In this document: positions 1 to 8,831 of the stretch, piece by piece
Numbering within the stretch: the stretch's first letter is position 1
How the letters are laid out: each line of letters opens with the position of its first letter
Origin: Hyphomicrobiales bacterium
GTDB taxonomy: Bacteria; Pseudomonadota; Alphaproteobacteria; Rhizobiales; Xanthobacteraceae
NCBI GenBank assembly: GCA_023266695.1
Contig: JAHFPO010000016.1
Coordinates: forward strand, 1-23,363
Direction: 5' to 3'
DNA: 23,363 nt
Translations under genes and position numbers: made by a program
Notes under the pieces: model-generated
The model's database searches: none
The model's input: only the letters and a program-made list of their open reading frames with translations
What the model was told of the DNA's origin: nothing

Positions 1-36
1 TCGGCAAGTTCCGCGCCTCGCACCTCAGGATGACGT
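1..36. repeat. Truncated REP-like palindrome, copy 1
   Basis: Bases 17-36 are identical to 19098-19117, the right arm of the second palindrome in the def-fmt intergenic repeat. The left part lies outside the window, so only one arm is visible. It ends two bases before the ghrA stop codon. The same arm, with small changes, recurs near 20967-20982. The element is non-coding and sits just downstream of a gene, as REP-type elements usually do. Confidence 0.75.
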
Positions 37-37
37 T

Positions 38-982
38 TCAATAACCGAGCTTGCGGTCGATCACGTGTTCGAGCGGAAGGCCCTGCTCGTCGCGCTCGAT
101 CTGGGCGAGCACGAACGCCGCGAGCGCCTGCGGATCGCTCTGGGCCGCATTGTGCGGGGTCACATAGACCTTGGGATGGGTCCAGAACGGGCTCGCGGGC
201 GGCAACGGCTCGGTCTCGAACACGTCGAGGCTCGCGCCGATGAGGGTGCCGTCGTCGAGCGCCCGCAGGAGATCGGCCTCGACCTGCAGCCCGCCGCGCC
301 CGGCATTGATCAGCACCGGCCCGCCGAGCACGCCGTCACGGGCGAGAAGGCGAAGGAGATCGTAGGTGAGAAAGCCGCGCGTCGCGGGCGTGAGCGGCAG
401 GAGAGCGACCAGAATATCGGTACGGGCGAGAAAACGTCCGAGCTCGTCCTCGCCGGAGAAGGTCTCGATGCCGGGGATCGATTTCCGCGACCGGCTCCAG
501 CCGGCGACCGGATAGCCGAGCCCGACGAGCGCCGCCGCCGCGGCGCGGCCGAGCACGCCCATGCCGAGGATGCCGACCCTGACCTCGTTTGCGGGCCGGT
601 CGAGTTGATCGCGCCACAGCCGCTCCCGCTGCTGCGCCTCATAGAGCTTCATGCGGCGGTGGTGCAGGAGCACGTGGAGGGCGACATATTCGCTCATGCG
701 CCGGGTGAGGTCGGGATCGACGATGCGCACGACCGGCACCGCGGGCAGCGTAGGATCCGCGATCAGATGATCGACCCCGGCGCCGAGCTAGAAGATCGCG
801 CGCAGGCGGGGAAGCGTGGCGAGCAAGCCCGCCGCCGGCTTCCACACGCAGGCATAATCGATCGCTTTGGGATCGCCGACATTGGGGAAAAGCCGCACCT
901 CGCGCCCACGCCCGAGCGCGCGGAAGCGCGTAAGCCAGGCTTCCGGTTCCCATCCGGCGATGGCGAGCAGGATCGTCGACAT
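38..982 (-). pseudogene. ghrA: Glyoxylate/hydroxypyruvate reductase A with one in-frame amber stop
   Basis: The product would be a 314-residue NAD(P)H-dependent reductase of the D-isomer-specific 2-hydroxyacid dehydrogenase family, reducing glyoxylate and hydroxypyruvate in the cytosol. One frame runs from ATG at 982 to TGA at 38-40, broken only by TAG at 788-790 (plus strand cta). The first piece (64 aa) ends in LPRLRAIF. The frame then continues with LGAGVDHLIADPTLP. The family has Ser between these blocks, so one change from TCG would make the TAG. Everything downstream is intact: dinucleotide-binding GILGMGVLGRAAA, catalytic Arg in INAGRGG, Glu in DVFETEPLP and His in TPHNAA. The start lies 7 bases after the yejF stop, suggesting it is the last gene of the yej operon. 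It may be a very recent pseudogene, a sequencing error or a suppressed stop. A shorter protein starting at 739 would lack the N-terminal half of the substrate domain. Confidence 0.85.
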
Positions 983-989
983 ACTCTAC

Positions 990-2627
990 CTACTGCGAAA
1001 CGACCCCTTCCGCCGCCGTTTCGAGCGCGAAGGCGGCGGCGAACAGCGCGCGGGTATAGGCGGACTTGGGCTGCGCGAACAGCTCCGCCGCCGGACCCTG
1101 CTCGATCACCTTGCCCGCCTGCATCACCAGCACGTGGCTCGCGAGCGCGGCCACGACCTTGAGATCATGGCTGATGAACAGATAGGTGAGATCGCGCTTC
1201 TTTTGCAGCTCGCGCAGGAGATCGACGATCTGCGCCTGGATCATCATGTCGAGCGCGCTGGTCGGCTCGTCGAGCACGACGAACATGGGCTCGAGCACCA
1301 TGGCGCGCGCGACCGCGATGCGCTGGCGCTGGCCGCCGGAGAATTCATGCGGATAGCGATGGCGCGTCTCCGGATCGAGGCCGACGTCCTTGAGCGTCGA
1401 TACGACGCACGCATCCCGGTCGTCCGCGGAAACATGCGGGTGATGCACCCGCAAGCCCTCGCCGACGATGTCGGCGATCGACATACGGGGCGAAAGCGAG
1501 CCATAGGGATCCTGGAACACGATCTGCATCTCGCGCCGGTGTGGACGCATGGCGCGAAACCTGAGACCCTGGATCGGCTTGCCGAGGAAGACGATCGGTC
1601 CTTCGCTCGAGATCAGACGCAAGAGCGCCAAACCGAGCGTGGTCTTGCCCGAGCCCGATTCGCCGACGACGCCGAGCGTCTCGCCGCGGCGAACCGAGAG
1701 CGAAACCCCGTCGACCGCCTTGATGTGCCCGATGATGCGGCGGAGGAAGCCGCGGCGGACCGGGAACCAGACCTTCAGATCGTCGGCCGCAACCACGATC
1801 GGAGCCGCCAGCCGCGGTTTTGCCGGCTCGCCCTTGGGCTCGGCCGCGAGCAGCGCGCGGGTGTAGTCGTGTTTCGGCGATTGGTAGATGTTGCCGACCG
1901 GCCCCTGTTCGACGATCAGGCCGTCGTGCATCACGCACACCCGCTCGGCGATCTTGCGCATGATGCCGAGGTCGTGGGTGATGAACAGCATCGCCATGCC
2001 GAGCCGCGTCTGCAAATCCTTGAGAAGCTTGAGAATTTGCGCCTGCACGGTGACGTCGAGCGCGGTCGTCGGCTCGTCGGCGATGAACAGATCCGGCTCG
2101 TTCGCGAGCGCGAGCGCGATCATCACGCGCTGACGCTGCCCGCCCGAGAGCTGATGCGGGTAGGAGGCGAGGCGCGCTTCCGGATCGGGGATGCCGACCT
2201 CGCTCAGAAGCTCGATCACGCGTGCTCGCGCTGCGGCGCCGGACAGGCCGCGGTGGATCGCCAGCACCTCGGAGACTTGCTGCTCCACCGTATGCAGCGG
2301 ATTGAGCGAGGTCATCGGCTCCTGAAACACCATGGTGATGTCGTTGCCGCGCACATGGCGAATCTCGTCCTCGGGCATGGCGAGGAGATCATGGCCCTTG
2401 AATAGAATGCTTCCCGAGGGATGATGCGCGGAGGGATAGGGCAGAAGCTTCAGAATCGATAAAGCGGTGACCGACTTGCCCGAGCCCGATTCGCCGACCA
2501 GCGCGACGGTCTCGCCCTTCTTGATTTCGAAAGACACTTTGTTGACGGCGGTGGTCTCGCGCCCGGCCTGGCGGAAGACGACCGAAAGGTCCTCGATCTT
2601 CAACAGCGGGCCGGCGGGAGCGCTCAT
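990..2627 (-). CDS. yejF: Peptide ABC transporter, fused ATP-binding protein YejF
   Basis: This 545-residue cytoplasmic ATPase powers the YejABEF peptide importer, the family known from microcin C uptake in enterobacteria. It holds two complete ATP-binding domains in one chain. Domain 1 has Walker A GESGSGKS at about 45-52, signature SGGQRQR near 161-167 and Walker B FIADEP near 181-186. Domain 2 has Walker A GESGSGKT near 322-329, signature SGGQRQR near 430-436 and Walker B VVLDEP near 450-455. Each domain ends with the oligopeptide-type C-terminal segment (YTRALL and YTRALF). The start is ATG at 2627, which overlaps the yejE stop as ATGA. The frame stays open upstream to 3347, but that part lies over yejE and is not coding. 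The length is close to that of other YejF proteins (about 530). Both nucleotide sites look catalytically complete. Confidence 0.95.
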   Translation of the reverse strand: MSAPAGPLLKIEDLSVVFRQAGRETTAVNKVSFEIKKGETVALVGESGSGKSVTALSILKLLPYPSAHHPSGSILFKGHDLLAMPEDEIRHVRGNDITMVFQEPMTSLNPLHTVEQQVSEVLAIHRGLSGAAARARVIELLSEVGIPDPEARLASYPHQLSGGQRQRVMIALALANEPDLFIADEPTTALDVTVQAQILKLLKDLQTRLGMAMLFITHDLGIMRKIAERVCVMHDGLIVEQGPVGNIYQSPKHDYTRALLAAEPKGEPAKPRLAAPIVVAADDLKVWFPVRRGFLRRIIGHIKAVDGVSLSVRRGETLGVVGESGSGKTTLGLALLRLISSEGPIVFLGKPIQGLRFRAMRPHRREMQIVFQDPYGSLSPRMSIADIVGEGLRVHHPHVSADDRDACVVSTLKDVGLDPETRHRYPHEFSGGQRQRIAVARAMVLEPMFVVLDEPTSALDMMIQAQIVDLLRELQKKRDLTYLFISHDLKVVAALASHVLVMQAGKVIEQGPAAELFAQPKSAYTRALFAAAFALETAAEGVVSQ

Positions 2628-3805
2628 AGGAAGGTCTTTCGCGGATCGAAGGCGTCGCGCACCGCCTCGCCGACGAAAATCAGGAGCGAGAGCAGGATCG
2701 CGAGCGTGAAGAAGCCGGTGAGGCCGAGCCAGGGCGCCTGCACGTTGGCCTTGCCCTGGGCCAAGAGCTCGCCGAGCGAAGGCGAGCCCGGCGGCAGGCC
2801 GAAGCCGAGGAAATCGAGGGCCGTCAGAGTCATCACCGAGCTCGACAGAATGAACGGAAGGAAGGTGAGGGTCGCGACCATCGCATTGGGCAGGAGATGG
2901 CGGAACATCAGCACGGTATTGGAGACGCCGAGCGCCCGCGCCGCCTGCACATATTCGAGGTTGCGCGCGCGCAGGAATTCCGCACGCACCAGGCCGACGA
3001 GCGCGACCCAGGAGAACAACAGCAAGATCCCCAAGAGCACGAAGAAGCCGGGCACCAGCACCGAAGAGATGATGAGCAGGAGATAGAGTGACGGCACCGA
3101 AGTCCAGATTTCGATGAAGCGCTGGAACAAGAGGTCGGTCCATCCGCCGAAATATCCCTGGATCGCGCCGGCGGCGACGCCGATTGCCGACGAGACGAGG
3201 GTGAGGGTCAACCCGAACAATACCGAGATGCGGAATCCGTAGATCATGCGCGCGACCACGTCGCGCCCCTGATCGTCGGTGCCGAGCCAGTTCCACTCGA
3301 GATCGCGGCAGCCTTTCAATCCCTTCCTCTCGACCACCGAGCGGCATTCTCCCTCGCTCAGCAACCAGGTCGGCTTTGAGGGCGCCGGCGTCGGCAGATC
3401 GAGATTGTGGGTATTGTAGCGATAGCGGATCGGCGGCCAGATCATGAAGCCGTCTTTCTCGGCGATCAGCTTCTTCAGATAGGGATCGCGGTAGTCGGCT
3501 TCGGTCTCAAAGTCGCCGCCAAAGGCGGTCTCGGCGTAATTGACGAAGACCGGGGAATACCAGCGCCCGGCATAGGACACGAAGAACGGTTTGTCGTTGG
3601 CGACGAATTCGGCGAATAGGCTGAGGAAAAACAAGACCAGGAAGATCCAGAACGACCACCAGCCGCGGCGGTTGGCCTTGAAGTTGTCCCAACGTCGGCG
3701 GTTGATCGGCGAGAGCGAAATCCCGCCGGGCCGCGGCGGCGCGATCACTCCCATCGGTGCGACCGCGGTCGTCGCGGGCGGTTTTGGCGGAGTCGCGGCG
3801 TCCAC
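2624..3805 (-). CDS. yejE: Peptide ABC transporter permease YejE
   Basis: This 393-residue inner-membrane permease pairs with YejB to form the channel of the importer. A Pro/Ala-rich cytoplasmic tail of about 40 residues precedes the first membrane segment (about 50-68, WWSFWIFLVLFFLSLF). A periplasmic stretch follows with the YejE-like IWPPIRYRYNTHNLD block. The binding-protein-dependent permease domain has the coupling (EAA) motif AARALGVSNTVLMFRHLLPNA. The protein ends in DAFDPRKTFL. The start is GTG at 3805, chosen because GGGAGG lies six bases upstream. One base separates it from the yejB stop, and its own stop overlaps the yejF start, so translation is probably coupled through the operon. 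The tail makes it somewhat longer than the E. coli protein. Confidence 0.93.
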   Translation of the reverse strand: MDAATPPKPPATTAVAPMGVIAPPRPGGISLSPINRRRWDNFKANRRGWWSFWIFLVLFFLSLFAEFVANDKPFFVSYAGRWYSPVFVNYAETAFGGDFETEADYRDPYLKKLIAEKDGFMIWPPIRYRYNTHNLDLPTPAPSKPTWLLSEGECRSVVERKGLKGCRDLEWNWLGTDDQGRDVVARMIYGFRISVLFGLTLTLVSSAIGVAAGAIQGYFGGWTDLLFQRFIEIWTSVPSLYLLLIISSVLVPGFFVLLGILLLFSWVALVGLVRAEFLRARNLEYVQAARALGVSNTVLMFRHLLPNAMVATLTFLPFILSSSVMTLTALDFLGFGLPPGSPSLGELLAQGKANVQAPWLGLTGFFTLAILLSLLIFVGEAVRDAFDPRKTFL

Positions 3806-3806
3806 C

Positions 3807-4916
3807 TCACGCCTCCCGGGTCTCGAAATCGATGCGCGGATCGACCCAGGTATAGGTGAGGTCGGAGACGAGATTCACCACGAGCCCCACCAGCGAGAAG
3901 ATATAGAGAGTCGCGAACACGACCGGATAATCGCGGTTGAGCACGCTTTCGAAGCCGAGCAACCCCAGCCCGTCGAGCGAGAAGATGGTTTCGATCAGGA
4001 GCGAGCCGGTGAAGAAGGCGTGGATGAAGGCGCCGGGAAAGCCGGCGATGATGATCAGCATGGCGTTGCGGAACACGTGTCCATAGAGCACGCGCCGTTC
4101 GCTGAGCCCCTTCATCCGCGCGGTCACCACGTATTGTTTGCGGATCTCGTCGAGGAAAGAGTTCTTGGTGAGCAGCGTCATGGTGGCGAAAGCGCCGAGC
4201 GCCATCGAGATGAGCGGCAAGGTCAGGTGCCAGAAATAATCGATCGGTTTCTCGTACCAGGAGAGCATCGAGAAATTGTCCGAGGTCAAGCCGCGCAACG
4301 GAAAGATCGAGAAGAACGACCCGCCCGCAAACAGCACGATCAACAGGATCGCGAACAGGAACCCCGGCACCGCGTAGCCGATCACGATCGCCCCCGAGCT
4401 CCACACGTCGAGACGAGAGCCGTCACGCACGGCCTTGGCGATGCCGAGCGGAATCGAAATCAAATAGGTGAGGAGGGTCATCCACAGGCCGAGCGAAATC
4501 GAGACCGGCATCTTTTCGATGATGAGGTCGATCACGCGGGTATCGCGGAAATAGCTCTTGCCGAAATCGAAGCGGGCGAAGTTCCACACCATCAGCAAGA
4601 AACGCTCGTGCGCCGGCTTGTCGAAGCCGAACTGGCGCTCCAGCTCCTTGATGAATTCGGGATCGAGACCCTGGGCGCCGCGATATTTGGAAGAGACCGG
4701 ATCGGCCGCCCCTCCCGGCGCCACGCCCCGCCGGGCCACCTCGCTGCCGCCGCCCGAGATGCGCTGGGTGGCGGAGACGTCCTCGCCGGTGAGTTGCGCG
4801 ATCACGCGCTCGACCGGTCCGCCCGGCGCGAACTGGATGACCACGAACGAGACGAACAGAATCCCGAGGAGCGTCGGGATCATCAGCAGAATCCGGCGCA
4901 GGATATAGGCGGTCAT
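3807..4916 (-). CDS. yejB: Peptide ABC transporter permease YejB
   Basis: This 369-residue inner-membrane permease is the partner of YejE. It opens with the oligopeptide-permease signature MTAYILRRILLMIPTLLGI (first membrane helix, about 8-28). A periplasmic loop rich in Gly and charged residues follows (about 40-95). Four to five further helices come next, with the coupling motif VTARMKGLSERRVLYGHVFRNA near 255-275. The C-terminus YTWVDPRIDFETREA is typical of YejB/OppB. ATG at 4916 has GAGGA four bases upstream. The gene follows yejA2 after 69 bases, the only gap of any size inside the operon. I see no strong internal promoter in that gap. Confidence 0.93.
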   Translation of the reverse strand: MTAYILRRILLMIPTLLGILFVSFVVIQFAPGGPVERVIAQLTGEDVSATQRISGGGSEVARRGVAPGGAADPVSSKYRGAQGLDPEFIKELERQFGFDKPAHERFLLMVWNFARFDFGKSYFRDTRVIDLIIEKMPVSISLGLWMTLLTYLISIPLGIAKAVRDGSRLDVWSSGAIVIGYAVPGFLFAILLIVLFAGGSFFSIFPLRGLTSDNFSMLSWYEKPIDYFWHLTLPLISMALGAFATMTLLTKNSFLDEIRKQYVVTARMKGLSERRVLYGHVFRNAMLIIIAGFPGAFIHAFFTGSLLIETIFSLDGLGLLGFESVLNRDYPVVFATLYIFSLVGLVVNLVSDLTYTWVDPRIDFETREA

Positions 4917-4985
4917 TGCATCCTCGCGGGCCGAGACGTCAGGCGTGTCGTTCTCTTCACAACCTGCGTGCGTTCGCCCGGGGCG

Positions 4986-6845
4986 TCAACCGCCCCGCCT
5001 GCTTTTGGTTGCGTCCGACCACCAGGTCTCCGGGATGCCGCGGGCATAACGCGGCTTCACCGCGGGCCGCCCGAACACGTCCCAATAGGCGATCCAGTGC
5101 GTCGGCTTGTACCAATGCGGCACCCAGTAGCGCCCGGCGCGCAGCGTCCGGTCGAACGCGCGGCAGGCGGCGGTGAGCGCCGGGCGATTTTTCGCCTCGA
5201 CGATGCGCTCGACCAGCATGTCGACCACCGGGTCGGCGATGCCGGAGAGATTCTGCGTGCCTTTGTTCGCGGCCGCCTGCGAGGTGAAATAGGTGCGCAG
5301 CGACTCGCCCGGCGTCGAGGAAAGATTGAAGCGCTGCACGGTGACATCGAAGTCGAACTCGTCGACGCGGGCGCGATATTGCACCGGATCGACGATGCGC
5401 ACGGTCGCTTCGATCCCGATGGTGGCGAGGTTCTTGATGTAGGGATTGTGGTGCGCCTGAAAGGTCGGCTCCTCGATCAGGAACTCGATCGCGATGCGCT
5501 CGCCCTTGGCGTTGACGCGCCTGCCGTCCTTGATCGCGTAGCCCGCGTCCTGGAGGAGCTGCGCGGCGCGGCGGAGCAACGCGCGGTCCTGGCCCGATCC
5601 GTCGGTGACCGGCGGTACGAACGGCTCGCCGAACACTTCTTCGGGCAGGCGACCGCGGAACGGCTCGAGCAACGCGAGCTCGTCGGCCGTGGGCTTCCCC
5701 ACCGCCATCATGTCCGAATTCTGGAAATAGGAGTGCGTCCGGTCGTAGGAGCCGTACATCACGTTCTTGTTGGTCCATTCGTAGTCGAAGGCGAGGATGA
5801 TCGCCTCGCGCACCCGCGCATCCTTGAATTGCCGGCGCCGGGTATTCATGAACCAGCCTTGCGCGCCCGAGGGCGTCAGGTCCGGGATCACCTCGCGTTT
5901 CACCCGCCCGTCCTTGATCGCGGGAAATTCGTAGCGCGTCGCCCAGATGCGCGAAGTGAATTCCTCGCGGAACAGATAGGAGCGCGCGGTGAAGCCCTCG
6001 AAGGCGACGTCGCGGTCGCGATAATATTCGAACCGCACCACGTCGAAATTGTTGACGCCGCGGCTGACCGGCAGGTCCTGGCCCCACCAGTCCTTGACCC
6101 GGTCGTATTCGATGAAGCGGCCCGACTCGAAGCGGCCGACCTTGTAGGGACCGGAGCCCTGCGGCACCTCGAGGGTCGAATCCTCGAAATTGCGCGTCGA
6201 ATAATAAGCGCGCGAGAAGATCGGCAAGCCGGCGACGAACAGCGGAATCTCGCGCCCGCGCTTCGGCGAGAAGCGCACGATGAGGGTCTGATCGCCTTCC
6301 GCCTCCACGCCTTCGACGTCGCGCATGAGCTGGCGGATAATCGGATGGCCCTTGTCTTTCAGCGTTGCGAGCGAGAAGGCGGCGTCGTGCGCCGTCAATT
6401 TCGAGCCGTCGTGGAAGCGCGCCTCCGGGCGGAGGGAAAAACGATAGGTCCGCCCGTCAGCCGAGATCGCAACCTTGCGCGCGGCGAGTCCGTACATGGC
6501 GTCGGGCTCGTCCGCCGCGCGCGCCATCAGGCTCGCGAAGGTGAGCTCCATGCCTTGCGCGGCGTCGCCCTTCAGCACGTAGCTGTTCAGCGAATTGAAG
6601 GTGAGGAAGGACTGGTTGAATTGCCGGTTCGGTCCAATCTGCGAGAAGGTGCCGCCCTTGGGCGCGTTCGGATTCACATAGTCGAAATGGCGGAAGTCCG
6701 GCGGGTATTTCAGATCGCCGAAAGCGGAAATACCGTGGCTCTCGCTCTCCTGGGCAAGCGCACGGTTGCCGACGAGAATGCCTGCGGTCGCGCCGGCGCC
6801 GAGAGCAAGCACGGTGCGCCGCGTGGGGCGCGCAATCCCCTTCAC
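4986..6845 (-). CDS. yejA2: YejA-type periplasmic peptide-binding protein, second copy (Tat signal)
   Basis: This 619-residue extracellular solute-binding protein (family 5) would deliver peptides to YejBE. The N-terminus carries a twin-arginine-like signal, ARPTRRTVLALGAGA, followed by a hydrophobic stretch ending in RALAQES, so export of a folded protein by Tat is likely. The mature part opens with the YejA block KYPPDFRHFDYVNPNAPKGG. It ends with the ARGIPETWWSDA block. The start is GTG at 6845, overlapping the yejA1 stop as GTGA; an open upstream extension to 7004 lies inside yejA1 and is not used. It is a divergent paralogue of the gene just upstream. Two binding proteins feeding one permease is the arrangement known from Brucella (YejA1/YejA2). 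Ligand differences cannot be read from the sequence. Confidence 0.9.
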   Translation of the reverse strand: MKGIARPTRRTVLALGAGATAGILVGNRALAQESESHGISAFGDLKYPPDFRHFDYVNPNAPKGGTFSQIGPNRQFNQSFLTFNSLNSYVLKGDAAQGMELTFASLMARAADEPDAMYGLAARKVAISADGRTYRFSLRPEARFHDGSKLTAHDAAFSLATLKDKGHPIIRQLMRDVEGVEAEGDQTLIVRFSPKRGREIPLFVAGLPIFSRAYYSTRNFEDSTLEVPQGSGPYKVGRFESGRFIEYDRVKDWWGQDLPVSRGVNNFDVVRFEYYRDRDVAFEGFTARSYLFREEFTSRIWATRYEFPAIKDGRVKREVIPDLTPSGAQGWFMNTRRRQFKDARVREAIILAFDYEWTNKNVMYGSYDRTHSYFQNSDMMAVGKPTADELALLEPFRGRLPEEVFGEPFVPPVTDGSGQDRALLRRAAQLLQDAGYAIKDGRRVNAKGERIAIEFLIEEPTFQAHHNPYIKNLATIGIEATVRIVDPVQYRARVDEFDFDVTVQRFNLSSTPGESLRTYFTSQAAANKGTQNLSGIADPVVDMLVERIVEAKNRPALTAACRAFDRTLRAGRYWVPHWYKPTHWIAYWDVFGRPAVKPRYARGIPETWWSDATKSRRGG

Positions 6846-8707
6846 TGCCGCACCCCGACCTTTGCCGCCCGCTCGCGGTCGTACCACCAGATTTCCGGGA
6901 AACCATAGGAATAGGCCGGGAGTTTTTCCGGCCGGCCGAAGCGATCCCAGCGCGCCGTGCGCGCATAGTCGATGGTCCAGGTCGGCACCACATAGTAGTT
7001 CCACAGGAGCACGCGATCGAGCGCCTTGGTGGCGGCGATGAGTTCCTCGCGGTCCTTGGCGAAGATGACGCGGTCGATCAGGGCGTCAACGGCCGGATTC
7101 TTGATCCCGGCATAATTGCGCGAGGCATCCCGGTCGGCCGCCTCCGATCCGAAATAGTCGCGCTGCTCGTTGCCCGGCGACAGCGATTGCCCCCAGCCGG
7201 CAACCACCATGTCGAATTCGCGGGCGCGCAGCCGGTTGATATATTGCGAGCTGTCGACCACGCGCGCCCCCACCTCGATGCCGAGCCGCTCCAACGCCGG
7301 CTTGTAGAACAGCACCACGCGCTCGAACGCCGGGCTCACCAGCAGGAACTCGATCTTCATCGCCTCGCCGGTCTTGGCATTGACGAGCTTGCGGTCGCGA
7401 ATCTCGTATCCCGCCTCCTTGAGGAGCCGCGCCGCCTCGCGCAGGTTCGCCCGCCGCGCCTCCTCGCCGCCGCCCGCCGGATTGACGAACGGCTTGGTGA
7501 AGACCTCCGGCGGCACCTTGTCGCGCACGCTCTTGAGAATCTCGAGCTCCTTGCCCGCCGGCAGTCCGGAGGAGGCGAGCTCGGTGCCGCTGAAATAGGA
7601 ATTGATCCGCTTGTACTGGTCGAAGAACAGCGTCTTGTTCATGTCCTCGAAGTCGAGGGCGTAACTGAGCGCCAATCGCACGCGCGGGTCCTTGAACTTG
7701 TCGCGGCGCAGATTGGGCACGAAGGCCTGCATGACGCCGCGGGCGCGCTCGGGGAAGGTCTCGAGCACGACCTTGTTCTCGCGCCGCGCCGGAAAGTCGT
7801 AGGCAGTCGCCCAGCTCTTCGCCGAATTCTCGGGCCGGAAATCGTACTGGTCGGCCTTGAAGGCTTCGAGCTCGACGGTATCGTCGCGATAATATTCGTA
7901 GCGGATCTCGCCGAAATTATCGCGGCCGATATTGACCGGCAGATTCTTGCCCCAATAGTCGGGCACGCGCTCGTAGGCGATGGTGCGACCCGGCACCACA
8001 GACTTGATCCGATAGGCGCCGTTCCCGAGCGACGTCTCCAGCGTGCCGGCGGAAATATCGCGCGGCTTGCCCTGGGCGTCGGCGCCGGTCCACCAGTGCT
8101 TGGGCAGCACGTTGATCTGGCCGACGATCTGCGGAAGCTCCCGATTGCCGGGACTGTCGAACGTGAACGTGATCTCGCGCTCGCCGGTCTTCTCGGCCTT
8201 GACCACGTGCCGGTAATAGAAGCGCTGCGGATTGTTGTACTTCACCAGATTTTCGAACGTCCACACCACGTCCTCGGGCGTCACCGGCTTGCCGTCGTGC
8301 CAGCGCGCTTCCTTGCGCAGGCGATAGCTCACCGAGGAAAAATCCGGCGGATAGCGCACGGCTTCCGCCAGCAATCCGTATTCGGTCGCGACCTCGTCGA
8401 GCGAAGGTGCCATGAGGGTATCGTAGATAAGAGTGAGACCCGCTGCCGGCGTTCCCTTTGTAATGATGAAATTGAGGGTGTCGAAGCTGCCGTTCTCGCC
8501 GAGGCGCACGAGCCCGCCCTTGGGCGCGTTCGGATTGACATAATCGAAATGCTTGAAGTCGGGCGGATAACGCGGCGTGCCGAGGAGCGAGAGACCGTGC
8601 CGCCATTCGGCTTCGGCGGCGAAGACGAGCGGCGTCGCGGCGGCGAGCAAAACCGCCGTCGCGGCAATCCGGCCAATGAGGCGTGCGAATGAGGAGAAGC
8701 GACTCAC
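6842..8707 (-). CDS. yejA1: YejA-type periplasmic peptide-binding protein, first copy (Sec signal)
   Basis: This 621-residue family 5 solute-binding protein is the first gene of the importer operon. A Sec-type signal peptide is visible: Arg-containing start, hydrophobic core IAATAVLLAAATPLVFA, probable cleavage before AEAEW. The mature protein opens with RYPPDFKHFDYVNPNAPKGG, almost the same block as in yejA2, then diverges. It ends in YSYGFPEIWWYDRERAA. The start is GTG at 8707, supported by GGAG seven bases upstream and by the signal peptide beginning there. The frame is open back to 8887, but the added 60 residues are Arg/Ser-rich and run into cycM. The stop overlaps the yejA2 start. The length is close to that of E. 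coli YejA. Confidence 0.92.
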   Translation of the reverse strand: MSRFSSFARLIGRIAATAVLLAAATPLVFAAEAEWRHGLSLLGTPRYPPDFKHFDYVNPNAPKGGLVRLGENGSFDTLNFIITKGTPAAGLTLIYDTLMAPSLDEVATEYGLLAEAVRYPPDFSSVSYRLRKEARWHDGKPVTPEDVVWTFENLVKYNNPQRFYYRHVVKAEKTGEREITFTFDSPGNRELPQIVGQINVLPKHWWTGADAQGKPRDISAGTLETSLGNGAYRIKSVVPGRTIAYERVPDYWGKNLPVNIGRDNFGEIRYEYYRDDTVELEAFKADQYDFRPENSAKSWATAYDFPARRENKVVLETFPERARGVMQAFVPNLRRDKFKDPRVRLALSYALDFEDMNKTLFFDQYKRINSYFSGTELASSGLPAGKELEILKSVRDKVPPEVFTKPFVNPAGGGEEARRANLREAARLLKEAGYEIRDRKLVNAKTGEAMKIEFLLVSPAFERVVLFYKPALERLGIEVGARVVDSSQYINRLRAREFDMVVAGWGQSLSPGNEQRDYFGSEAADRDASRNYAGIKNPAVDALIDRVIFAKDREELIAATKALDRVLLWNYYVVPTWTIDYARTARWDRFGRPEKLPAYSYGFPEIWWYDRERAAKVGVRQ

Positions 8708-8756
8708 GAACGGGCTCCGTCGATCTCCCGCCCCCCGGGGGCGAGGCTCGACGGTG

Positions 8757-8762
8757 ATTATG
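8757..8762 (-). promoter_or_regulatory. Possible -10 box for the yej operon
   Basis: On the minus strand the sequence CATAAT, one base from the sigma-70 consensus, lies 50 bases upstream of the yejA1 GTG start. The hexamer 17 bases further upstream (CTGGCG) matches the -35 consensus at only three positions. This is the best candidate in the 124-base gap, but it remains weak. Confidence 0.3.
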
Positions 8763-8772
8763 ACGCTTTTGC

Positions 8773-8793
8773 GCGGCCCCGCCAGCGGGCCGC
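8773..8793. other. Perfect hairpin between cycM and the yej operon
   Basis: GCGGCCC (8773-8779) and GGGCCGC (8787-8793) form a perfect 7-bp stem with a 7-base loop. It lies 39 bases beyond the cycM stop on the minus strand. It could help end cycM transcription, but the downstream side on that strand is GCAAAAGCG, with no T run, so an intrinsic terminator is not established. Confidence 0.45.
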
Positions 8794-8831
8794 ATTGACT
8801 TGATCGTGAAGACGTGTGCGGGGGGAGGCGG

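Noticed and set aside
788..790. TAG in ghrA as a recoded amino acid (pyrrolysine)
   Set aside because: No pyrrolysine genes are seen, the site has Ser in relatives, and the family is not known to use recoding. Other genes in the window (pheA, nudC, recR, ampG, yejF) use TAG as a normal stop.
867..2405. A 512-codon plus-strand open frame
   Set aside because: It is antisense to yejF and ghrA, rich in Arg, His and Asp, and without any recognisable domain or ribosome site.
2628..3347. Upstream extension of yejF to 3347
   Set aside because: The added residues overlap yejE out of frame and resemble no family. The ATG at 2627 with an ATGA overlap is the natural start.
3591..6908. A 1105-codon open frame on the plus strand
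   Set aside because: It lies fully antisense to yejE, yejB and yejA2, is rich in Arg, His, Glu and Ala, and shows no domain. GC-rich third positions in the real genes keep the opposite frame open.
8773..8793. Intrinsic terminator after cycM
   Set aside because: The stem is good but no T run follows on the minus strand, so it is listed only as a hairpin.
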